Source: Neolecta irregularis DAH-3 (Eukaryota > Ascomycota > Neolectomycetes > Neolectales > Neolectaceae). Taken from it: 12,685 nucleotides of DNA. Position 1 is the stretch's first letter. Every line of letters begins with the position of its first letter. This document shows positions 1-7,854 of the stretch, piece after piece. Below the pieces are notes generated by a model, which searched no databases, was not told the origin of the DNA, and saw only the letters and a program-made list of their open reading frames with translations. The stretch covers positions 1 through 12,685 of the forward strand of contig LXFE01000320.1 of the NCBI GenBank assembly GCA_001929475.1, in the 5' to 3' direction. The translations under genes were made by a program, and so were the position numbers.

Positions 1-64
1 ATTTACGTGTTTTTTTGGAAAGGTGGCCGGTTCAGGGTGGTGGCCATTTCATCGCCGCCCATCT

Positions 65-123
65 TACTTGCCACTCCGACAACCTCTACCACGTGTCTGG
101 TAAGAACTAATGTTCTTACAATA
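65..123 (+). repeat. Left terminal inverted repeat of the 65-539 element
   Basis: This arm pairs with 481-539. It contains a CACGTG hexamer and an internal short palindrome, both conserved in the other arm apart from one base in the palindrome. Confidence 0.7.
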
Positions 124-454
124 TGGCATTAACAGGCCACTTTTGCGTAATTTCACGGATAATGTAGTCATTTCTTCTAAACATTTTGCACCCGCAACAT
201 CAAAATCCAATTTTATTGATTGGCCCTTGCATTCTGAAACTAAATATGCTTTCCCAGATTTCATACATCAGTTATAACTGGCGATCTACACATAGTAAAA
301 GTGTCTTGGACCATTATGAATGCAACACTATCCCAAGAAGAAAACGGGGTAGTCTAGATGTAAGAGTCACAGTTCTTATGATAGGAATCATGAAGGCGTA
401 CCTCACGCGGAGATGTTATCATTAGTATATAAACCTGTCACATTACACATGCCT

Positions 455-720
455 AACCATGTCCATGTACTGAGGTCAGGTATTGTAAGAACGCAAGGTC
501 TTACCAGACACGTGATAGAGGTTGTCGGAGTGGAAAGTATATAAACGAGTGGGGTTAGGCATACCTAACCTTGTACAATTACTTAGGTTAGAATATACCT
601 GGTCTTATTCGTACTTCGGCGATCGCTTACAGGTATGCTCTCATGTATATTGATGTCCACGTACTGAGGTTAGGAATAAACCTTAGTCTTATTTGTACCT
701 GGGTTACTTCTTACACTAGA
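455..720 (+). repeat. Degenerate direct repeats and a small palindrome
   Basis: A 20-bp block at 461-480 recurs at 655-674 with two mismatches (core GTACTGAGGT). A second pair, about 583-617 and 665-701, shares the pattern GAGGTTAG..AATA..CCT..TCTTATT.GTAC with a spacing near 82 bp. At 553-570 there is a perfect 7-bp palindrome, GGTTAGG and CCTAACC, around a 4-base loop. The stretch 540-947 has no gene that I can support. It carries these repeats and, at its right end, the upstream region of the 948 gene. Confidence 0.5.
481..539 (-). repeat. Right terminal inverted repeat of the 65-539 element
   Basis: This is the reverse complement of 65-123, about 90% identical by eye. Most mismatches cluster in the loop of the internal palindrome, as expected if the stem matters more than the loop. 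Confidence 0.7.
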
Positions 721-890
721 CCTGTTGTAATTCAAAATCCGTTACCGTTTTGGGTAGGCACACTTTTTCATGTACACCTGATGATCTGAGGATTGCGAAT
801 AATCACGAGTGTAGAACGCAATGTGAGCAATATCTGTGAAACTCTTGTGACATTGACATCAAAGAAAATACGGACGCTACGAAACAGAAA

Positions 891-900
891 TTTATAAAAT
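891..900 (+). promoter_or_regulatory. Possible TATA box of the 948 gene
   Basis: The sequence TTTATAAAAT lies about 50 bp before the ATG at 948. This is a match by motif only. Confidence 0.3.
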
Positions 901-947
901 GAAGGGCTCTCCCCCAAGTTTTTATCATCATCAACCGATTGCAAAAC

Positions 948-1376
948 ATGTCCAATCCTCAATTCAATCTTCAAGTCGACGGCCAACCTGATAAATTTCT
1001 CTCTGGGTACCAAACCGCACAAAATTCGAATCTCGCTGTCATTCAAGACCCGGGTCTCAAAGCTCTCTATGAACAACAAGGATCTACCATCAACCAAGTC
1101 ATAGGAAGTCAAGTCTATCTCCGAGCCACTACCAAGAACAATGATACTACTAAAAACATTGGACAGTTATATTTCACTGCTAGCGGTAATGAAGCTTACT
1201 TTGATTTCGACGTCAACGGATATTTACGACACAACGGAAGTCCTGATGTCTTCTTCGTTGGACCAATCACCGTCGATGGTGTAGAGGTTCAAGGTGTCTA
1301 TTTGCAACTTGACAACAGCCAACCAGTTGACTCAGATGGCTTGCAAGCTATTAGATTGCAGCAAATTTTGACTTAA
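948..1376 (+). CDS. Orphan 142-residue protein, function unknown
   Basis: This is a single-exon frame of 142 residues. The open frame begins slightly earlier at a TTG; the first ATG is at 948, in a good fungal context (AAAAC before ATG). There is no signal peptide, membrane segment or cysteine. The sequence is rich in Gln, Asn, Asp and aromatic residues, and alternating segments in the C-terminal half (QLYFTASGNEAYFDFDVNGY, then VFFVGPITVDGVEVQGVYLQ) suggest a mostly beta-sheet soluble domain. A canonical AATAAA follows 74 bp after the stop. It converges with the REX1 gene, whose 3' end is 235 bp away. I do not recognise the family. The balanced composition, complete frame and 3' signal make it likely to be real, but an upstream non-coding exon cannot be excluded. 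Confidence 0.65.
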   Translation: MSNPQFNLQVDGQPDKFLSGYQTAQNSNLAVIQDPGLKALYEQQGSTINQVIGSQVYLRATTKNNDTTKNIGQLYFTASGNEAYFDFDVNGYLRHNGSPDVFFVGPITVDGVEVQGVYLQLDNSQPVDSDGLQAIRLQQILT

Positions 1377-1450
1377 CTTGTATGATCAAAGTATTTGACG
1401 CCTAGCCTTTGTATATGATATGAAGTGTTAAGGGGTTGTAGGCTTTTACA

Positions 1451-1456
1451 AATAAA
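1451..1456 (+). terminator. Polyadenylation signal AATAAA
   Basis: A canonical AATAAA lies 74 bp after the stop of the 948-1376 gene. The rest of 1377-1610 is a convergent intergenic gap with no other feature I can support. Confidence 0.55.
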
Positions 1457-1610
1457 GTTTTTTGAAAATCTATCTAAAACTTCCAGCTTCAATATCAGAT
1501 GGTGCCCTTAAGTGTCCAAATTCATACAAAGGATCACGTTGCAGGATTCATATCACAATTAAGCAGAAATACAGTACAGTGAAATCTGATTCAAAGCCTG
1601 AATCTCTATG

Positions 1611-3597
1611 TTACACCTTTACGGTCATAAATGAAACGCCTGCCCTTGCAACCTCAATAGCCTTATTCAACTCAGTCTGGTCCGTGTCCAGCCATTTATC
1701 AATAATATGGTCCCATTTCTTTGTCATGAATTCATGCATGTAATTTTTCTTCCTAGCAGAAAGTCTAGCGTCAAAATCCAAAATCCAAAAATACAAGTAT
1801 ACCTCGACATCTCTGTTGGATCTCCAGTCCCACTAAGTACGACAAACGCTGTATTATTTGGTAATGATTGGTAAATATCTTCAAGTTGTTTGCTTAATTT
1901 CTTCATGACCTGCGCTTTATCGGAAGGTTGCTCTCCAATGTCCGGAACCCATTTTCGACAAACTTCAAGATCCCTTAATCGACTCCATATAAAAGCAGTC
2001 TGTTCGTCCTGAACACCCTCCTGTATTCTTGTGACCCGTTCATCATCAGTTTTGCAAGAAATGCACCGATCTGCTCGAGAGCCGTACCATTGTCCGGTAT
2101 TCCCTTGATCAACTACCAAGCTTTTTACCCCATTTCTGGATAACCTCTCAAATAAACTCTCCCCATCACTTCCGAAAACACCGAAATCATGTCCATTTTT
2201 TACTTTTAATTTCAAAAGGTCGATGCAAGTTCGCGCATCTTCCGCAGAATTGTGTCCTTGTTCACCGAGCTGTATTTCCTTCTTAAGCCATCGCTGTGCA
2301 AGCCATTTTAATCCTGGTTTATAAGGTGGACCCCGGGAATGCGTGTAGATCTCGGTCGTGTCAATAAGATGGGGATGGCGAAGTTTCAATGCACGGAGAT
2401 CGCTCTCTATCGAGTGACCAATGAGAATGGTGTTGTCATTGATGAATTCCAAAAGGTCTTGCTGGATGTCAAGAAGGGTTGTCGTTATGTCGCGAAGCAT
2501 TTCTTCTGTAATTCCAGAGAATCTATATCTATCAAAATCCGGGATTGAGGATATTTTTACCTGGTAACGTAATCTACAATTGGCACTGTTGGCTTCACGA
2601 GTTTATCGTAAATTACCGTTCCTTCGTAATCGACTAAAGTCACCCTTGTGACTTCAGAACCATTTGCAGTGATACACATTTCGCAGTCTAGACCGTAGAC
2701 TTTTGAAGGGCGCAAAAGATCGCCCGGATTTACGAATCTGGCCTCTGTATCTAACCAGCCAGTCTCTAATTCTCCTGAACCCTGCATGCTCGAATGTAAA
2801 GGGAGTTCCCGCTCGATAAACTTTTCAGTCGATAAAAGATACTCTGACACTAGAATCTTATTCCGAGTACCCGCACCTTTAATATGGTAAGATCTATTGA
2901 TAGTAAGAAATTGTACCTTCCAGATTATGTTTTTTCAGTTTCTCTTCAGGCGTTAGAGGTGAAGTTAATAAGACATGTATAGGCGAGTGCAATCGGGTCT
3001 TATCACCAGGTGCTTTTGTGGGCCAAACACTTTTGAATATTTCTTTCAAGCAAGACAATTCTACCGGAGTATTCTCTTCCGTTAACGGAATTGGAAGGAA
3101 ATGATTTGGATTGGAAATCTGGAAATCTGTTGGGTCGATTCCTGGAAGGAGAATCACGACGACTTTCTTGATACATTGCTTGTTCTGGTTTGTTAGATCT
3201 TTAAAATATGTTGAATTACCTGGACCATAAGCCACTGTGGATTTATTCCATCGGCTAAAAGCCAGATTACCAGATCTCGAAGTTGCTGTGGAATCAGGCC
3301 ACTCAATATTGGATGGTAGCCTTACTGAAACTCCGATCTTTTTATTCAGCCCAGATGGCGAAGGTGTAAAAGATGGCAATTGTTTCTAAATGTGTTGAGT
3401 GACATTTCAAGTAGCTCCAATACCTTTAATTTCTTCTCTTTCTTCTTCTGTTTTTTCGATTTTGGTTGTTCCCATCCTTCATCGTCATTACCAACCACAT
3501 CCTCCGCCCTGTGTCCTTGACTTTTCTCAACAATAGAGGATGAAGAATCTGAATTTTTTGCATCTTGGAGTTTCCTTTTCCTGATATCCGTTGCCAT
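1611..3597 (-). CDS. REX1: REX1/RNH70-type DEDDh RNA 3'-5' exonuclease, five exons
   Basis: Spliced exons, in order: 3597-3424, 3385-2917, 2876-2561, 2522-1803 and 1764-1611. Introns are 38, 40, 38 and 38 nt, and the product is 610 residues. The exonuclease domain starts near residue 275 with GLDCEMC, which gives acidic residues D278 and E280. FSGIT follows at 321-325, then GHSIESDL with D361, and GHNSAEDA with H410 and D415, completing the DEDDh set. The N-terminus has a Lys-rich stretch (residues 46-58) that looks like a nuclear signal, and the C-terminal ~180 residues are charged and helical. Yeast Rex1/Rnh70 trims 3' ends of 5S rRNA, tRNAs and other stable RNAs in the nucleus; the same role is inferred here. 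The length is slightly above the yeast protein's. Start: the ATG at 3597 begins a short basic N-terminus, while the open frame upstream is hydrophobic and unlikely. Intron 3 could end at either of two AGs 6 nt apart; I chose the one giving TRFSGIT, as in the family. Confidence 0.93.
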
Positions 3598-4265
3598 TAC
3601 TAAGAAAACCCAACAGAGAACGAAGGCGACTAAGGGGAATGAAAAATCTTTTGCGAATGATGGGGTCGATCTCCAAAACATCGATGGGCAGAATTTTGGA
3701 ATTGGATCGGTATAGGAACTAGAGATTTTTTTCATCAATTATAGAAGAAATATATTGATTTGATGTATTGAGATCGTTCTGTTACAATACTGTGTTGACG
3801 CAGTCAACTTGATATTATCGAGTACATCAATAATCTCGGACCTCGAACGATAACGTAATATTATTCGACAATATTCCGTATTTTATTTTTCACGGCAAAA
3901 GAAAAAAGGAGTTGTGATCATATTTCAAATGGTACAAATACAGAATATCTGCTATCACATCTACGTTCTCAAACCATTGTAATTAATATCAAACCATTGG
4001 GTTTTCCCTGAGCCACGATCTTGGATTTTAGTAAAGGTCGTATCCAGATCTCGAGACTCTTCTCTGGCTGTGGGTCGGCATCCCAAGCATCGTTTTGTAA
4101 ATATAGGTTCAAAGGGACATTTCGAAAACAAGACTCGGATCTAATGTGGATCCCGGAATCAACGGCTGAAGGACCAGTTGATCAGATGCACGATTCGTTA
4201 AAGTCATCAAATAGCCTAATCCTACAAACTAACGCCCGCCAGCCTGCCCGTCGCCCCATACGCAT
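3598..4265. other. Intergenic region between REX1 and mis18
   Basis: This 668-bp stretch lies between the mis18 stop and the REX1 start, both on the minus strand. It should hold the mis18 3' end and the REX1 promoter. On the minus strand an AATAAA lies just past the mis18 stop (about 4262-4267, overlapping it). A 12-base direct repeat (core TCAAACCATTG) occurs twice near 3969-3999. Open frames here are short and show no conserved motif, and I see no gene. Confidence 0.5.
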
Positions 4266-5151
4266 TTATTTGCCTCTACTACTGTACGGTTTTCCTCTCC
4301 TTTTGAACCGTGACAATCGTCCCCGTCGTGATGTCCGAAGCGGTTCTTTTTCATTAGAATCCACAACAATTGAAATTGAATCATCGGCCGGGATACTCTG
4401 ACCATTTATTTCTTCCGCTTTGGAAAAATCGGGTTGGTGGTCCCCGGTAGTTGTTCCGTATACTTGTTGTTCAAGGAGCTGTAGTCTATCGTACAAGCCT
4501 ACTGAAAGCGATTGCAACTAACCCCCATATCAACAATTTCATCCAGAAGAAGAAGTACCATGCTAATCTGCTTCATCAGGGTTTCAGTGTTTCCTGAGAA
4601 TATATCGCTTGGGTTACATTGCTGAGGGGCTTCCCCGGTCCCGAATTCATATCTACAAATAGATTAATGATAGGGGTTTTATAGTGAACATTTGTATACG
4701 AAATAACTGCGTCTATCGAAATTGAATACATATCTCTAGACAGTTTCAATTATCAAGAGATATAATAAATAGTACCTTATCTCGTCAAGAAACCGTGGTG
4801 TCGTTCGATACATCTTTCCTAGTTCTATATTACATCCTTTGCAGTTTAATGTTGTGTATGTGCTGTAGATAAATATGTGTTTGTAAAGAGGGAAATGTGC
4901 CTTCCGATATCGATGCCCTCGGAGCTTGTTCTGAGTATTTCTGAGAGCTCGACAGATTTATTGACGGCTAGATTTATTTAGAGATGGTGGGGCATGGGAT
5001 TACTTGATAGTGATATTGAATTTAATTCACGATGAGAGCAGACCCAACTCCAGCTGTCTCCGACTATTCGAAAGCATTTTGCGCATTGAAATGCTATTGG
5101 CGGGCGAGACTGTTCTTGATGCTGTTCAGCGGGTTGAGAGGCGGTTGACAT
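4266..5151 (-). CDS. mis18: Mis18 centromere/kinetochore protein, six exons
   Basis: Spliced exons: 5151-5004, 4967-4901, 4862-4776, 4735-4700, 4652-4559 and 4517-4266. Introns are 36, 38, 40, 47 and 41 nt, and the product is 227 residues. The Mis18/Yippee-like zinc fold is clear. FQCAKC carries C23 and C26 and is followed by GDSWSWVC; residues 67-82 (GIDIGSTYTTLNCKGC) supply C79 and C82. LGKMYRTTP and LDEIRDM follow, then the conserved SYEFGTGE (113-120). Residues ~137-163 form an amphipathic helix (MLQSLSVGLYDRLQLLEQQ), the usual C-terminal coil for oligomerisation, and the tail ends in an Arg/Lys-rich patch. Mis18 primes centromeres for CENP-A loading. Intron 2 appears to be GC-AG. Exon 4 is a 36-nt micro-exon encoding the conserved DMYSISIDAVI step. 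The capping enzyme gene ends 125 bp upstream on the same strand. The family call is secure; the last intron boundary is slightly less so. Confidence 0.9.
4863..4900 (-). other. GC-AG intron (intron 2 of mis18)
   Basis: Joining 4901 to 4862 restores the family motif DIGSTYTTLNCKGC without a gap. The removed 38 nt starts with GCACAT and ends with CTACAG. No GT donor nearby gives the correct frame and motif, so a GC donor after GGAAG is the simplest reading. A sequencing error or an unrecognised alternative donor remains possible. Confidence 0.6.
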
Positions 5152-5276
5152 TTACTAGGTCGACGCTTGTTCATACACAACCCAACGCCACAGTGTATAC
5201 TTGTAAATTCCCATACATGACCTTTAATATAATTTACAGATATCATAAAAACAACTCCAAATGCAAGACCAAGATT

Positions 5277-6619
5277 TCACTTTTTTCTGAATTCCTCCCG
5301 CTCCTCGCTTTTCCAAGCATTTCGGATATCGGCTTCTTTGGCTACAAGTTGTTCCTTTGTAACGCCGTCCCGAATACTCTGCAAGACTTTTTTAACGGTA
5401 GTAATATGGTTTCCCTGTTCTTTGTCGTCTCGAAATCGCAACATTGTCCAGCGGCCGTCTTTTAAAGCGCATTCAACGGTCCTTTCATTCAAGGGTCGTC
5501 CTTGTGCTACTAATTCTTGGAATTGGGCATCAGAGAGAGGAAGATCCGCCCAGTATTCGTAACTGTCCCCGCCTTTCCAAACATACAATTCGAAACTCGG
5601 ACGAGAATTGTAATCATTAGAACCATCGGGGAATTTATTGAAGGCGAGTCGTAACTGAAAATCTATAGAGTTTTCTTCCGCAGGTTTCCATTTGAGACTA
5701 CAAGTTGGTGATTGTTTTGAGATAAGCGCACATACATGTTTTCATTTGTTGCAAAGACATAGGGAGCGTCCCATGATGTAAAGATAAGGCCGTCGTTCCC
5801 GTGTTTTAGTTCGGGCAAAAGTTTATTAAAGAGGAGCGAAAGACCATATGCGAATTGCATTTCTTTAAACTCGACTCTTCTATTAGGGTGGTGTTTGTAA
5901 TAGCATACCTAAAGGGCATATCACGAGAAAATGTCAAATTGGCTTTAAGGAATTTCTGTAACGGCTTGAGAAGCAAATTTTGAACATGCTAGATATTAAT
6001 TCGTTTACTGTGTAGGAAAGAATACGCCCAATCGTTTAGAGTAGTCTCTTTTAATCAAATTCTTGCCATTGATGACCAAGCAATCAAAGACCAAATATCT
6101 CATGACTTGAGATCCGTCGGCTTCAGTATCAATGACTAATTCGCCGTCTAGTATTGTTCGATCGTGAAATGTTTTGCATGTGGGGTCATCTGGAAGGGGA
6201 AAATGAAGTCGAGGAACTTGATAGTAATGATTTTTACGATCAATCTATGTGATGAAAGGGGCGAGAGAAGGAGGAGTAATACCAGATAAACGACTTCGCG
6301 ACAAGGTCTGCTTGGATCTCGATCTGGTTCTGAAGTGATAAACATCAAGCACCGAACTCCATCTGACTTCTCACAAACAAAGAAACTTTAATGAGTCTCT
6401 AGGTTAGAAATTGCATACTCTCTCTGGCGTAGTTGATCCAAGTGGTGCGTTGCGAAGCTGACAGGCTGGGCACCTACCATTACCATATATAATACAAAGT
6501 GTCGCACCAGGAAACTCGTCTACCCTCCGACCAAGGATACTGGCAACTTGTCTACGCAGCAAGGCCATGTGGGTGTCTGCCAACAGTTCTCCGGGAATTG
6601 TGGGAATGGCAGAAGGCAT
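5277..6619 (-). CDS. CEG1: mRNA capping enzyme, guanylyltransferase subunit, seven exons
   Basis: Spliced exons: 6619-6508, 6473-6419, 6385-6283, 6244-6026, 5988-5909, 5876-5736 and 5697-5277. Introns are 34, 33, 38, 37, 32 and 38 nt, and the product is 376 residues. All nucleotidyltransferase motifs are in order: motif I EKSDGVR with K62, the lysine that takes the GMP; DGELV (123-127); YLVFDCLV (140-147); HGNDGLIF (215-222); LKWKP (238-242); and the C-terminal OB-fold motif LRFRDDK (323-329). The enzyme transfers GMP from GTP to the diphosphate end of nascent Pol II transcripts. There is no triphosphatase domain, matching fungal Ceg1/Pce1; the length is near the short end of that family. The first in-frame ATG is at 6619, before the conserved IPGELL start region. 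Intron 5 has two possible AGs 3 nt apart; the chosen one gives PFRVEFKEM. It shares a divergent promoter with the plus-strand gene at 6781. Confidence 0.95.
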
Positions 6620-6780
6620 GGAGGGGAATTGTCCTGAGTCGAGCAATGATGGTTCTTTTTGAATGGAGAAATCGCTTGAATGTTTTCCAATATATAAATA
6701 AGATTAAAAGAATAATCGAGTATAGTTTGATGTTTTTGTGTATATATGAGGAATATATGCTTTAGAGTAGACTTGAGGAG
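6620..6780. promoter_or_regulatory. Short bidirectional promoter between capping enzyme and the 6781 gene
   Basis: Only 161 bp separate the two divergent start codons. The interval is AT-rich and contains TATATAAATA at 6691-6700 and a second TATATATG-like stretch near 6740. One is placed for each direction, but the assignment is inference from sequence motifs only. Confidence 0.45.
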
Positions 6781-7854
6781 ATGGGGCCAGACAACAGCCA
6801 TTCCAATGCCACGAGAAATTTCATGTCCGGAAGAGACGCACATCTGTTACAATCACCGGATGCTTTCCTGTGCCGACCGCTTTGTCACGATTAGACATTC
6901 GCTCTTGACACCTGCCAAGATTATATCTCATTTGCGTTCTCTTGATGGAACTAGTTCTGCACAAGTCATTTGGGAAAGATATCTCTGTATGCTTGAACAG
7001 ATTCGAGTGTTGAGTGCGGAGGGGAGTTTAGCACGAAAGGTTATTGATAAGAGATTGCAGAATGAACAGGTTATCTATTATGGGATTGGCGTTGATGATA
7101 GATGGAGAGAATGCTATTTTCTACGGAGGAAGCTTTGAAAGGGAGGGAGATGAAAGAGGGAGAGAAAGAAGGAGAGAAAGAGATGAAAGAAGCAGAGAAA
7201 GAGAAGAGAGGGAGGGAGATGAAAGACGGAGAGAAAGAGAAGAAAGAACAAGAGAACAAGAAGGAAAGAGAGAAGAAAGAAAGAGAGAAGAAAGAAAGAG
7301 AGAAGAAAGAAAGAGAGAAGAAAGAAGACAAGAAAGATAAAGAAGACAAGAAAGATCAAGACAAGAAAGATAAAGGGGACAAAAACGATCACCACATTCA
7401 AGCTACACTGGTCAAATGCACCTCAGAAGAAGCTGTTTCCTCTCTTTCTCAACGAAATGAAGATGCAACGATGGACCGGAATACAATGCATACACCTATG
7501 GAAGCATGTGTGTATACAGTTCAGGTGGGAGAGAGTGGCAATTCGGCTGACAAGGGATGCAAGAAGCGGAGTAGAAAGGCGAAGCAGACTTTACCATTGA
7601 AGCGGGTGAATATGGACGTGGATATGGATGCGGACACTCTCAATTCTCTCAATTCACTCCCTCTCAGTACCTTTTCTCTCAATCCTTGCACTCGCCAATC
7701 AAGCGCGTCCCCTGCCGTTGCGTCCCCCTCACTCCCACTGTATGCATTTCTGTCATCGCAGCAGCCCAACATTCAGTCGAAACAGGCTGGCATTCAATCC
7801 CTGGCTATCGCGCAACCGTTGGATAGAGTATCAGGATGGCGGGTAGTAGAATAG
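6781..7854 (+). CDS. Unrecognised charged protein with Lys/Glu-rich repeat segment
   Basis: Proposed exons: 6781-6845, 6895-7069 and 7102-7854, giving 330 residues. The second intron (7070-7101, 32 nt) joins KRLQNEQ to MERMLF and keeps one frame. The first (49 nt, GTTACA...TTAG) is less certain; other donors between 6823 and 6874 also restore frame. Residues ~22-80 are predicted helical (SLLTPAKIISHLRSL, then IWERYLCMLEQIRVL). A long Lys/Glu/Arg segment follows, including four exact 15-nt units at 7265-7324 that encode KEREK-type repeats, likely a single alpha helix or coiled coil. The C-terminal third is Ser/Leu/Gln-rich with a basic cluster (KKRSRKAK). I do not recognise a family. The stop TAG at 7852-7854 directly precedes the in-frame ATG of the F-box-like ORF, so the two may be one gene. 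Confidence 0.5.
7138..7380 (+). repeat. Polypurine tract with 15-bp tandem repeat
   Basis: About 240 nt are almost all A and G on the plus strand. They contain four perfect copies of a 15-nt unit (AAAGAGAGAAGAAAG) at 7265-7324. The tract codes for the Lys/Glu-rich segment of the 6781 gene but is also free of stops in other frames because of its composition, so open frames on the opposite strand here are shadows. Confidence 0.8.

Larger units (their letters stand above)
65..539. mobile_element. MITE-like element bounded by 59-bp terminal inverted repeats
   Basis: Positions 65-123 reappear in reverse complement at 481-539, with about 6 mismatches in 59 bases by hand alignment. The ends enclose about 357 bp with no convincing gene. 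The left arm also holds a perfect 8-bp dyad (GTAAGAAC, four-base loop, GTTCTTAC) at about 100-119, and the right arm keeps it with one mismatch. Size, non-coding interior and inverted ends fit a miniature inverted-repeat transposable element. I could not find a clear target-site duplication, so the transposon reading is inference. A simple local inverted duplication is the alternative. Confidence 0.5.

Noticed and set aside
2339-2548. Plus-strand ORF inside REX1
   Set aside because: It is antisense to exon 4 and part of intron 3 of REX1, with no independent support.
4021-4401. Plus-strand open frame of about 126 codons
   Set aside because: It overlaps the last exon of mis18 in antisense, starts with TTG, and shows no conserved pattern. 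It is a shadow frame.
4501-4560. A 17-nt intron joining the two last frames of mis18
   Set aside because: Such an intron would be implausibly short. The 41-nt GTACTT...GTTAG alternative gives the expected amphipathic helix, MLQSLSVGLYDRLQLLE.
6499-6765. Plus-strand ORF over the first exon of the capping enzyme
   Set aside because: It is antisense to the conserved N-terminus of the guanylyltransferase and begins with a non-ATG codon in the annotated frame.
7071-7401. Minus-strand Ser/Phe/Leu-rich ORFs
   Set aside because: They are complements of the polypurine tract; composition alone keeps them open.
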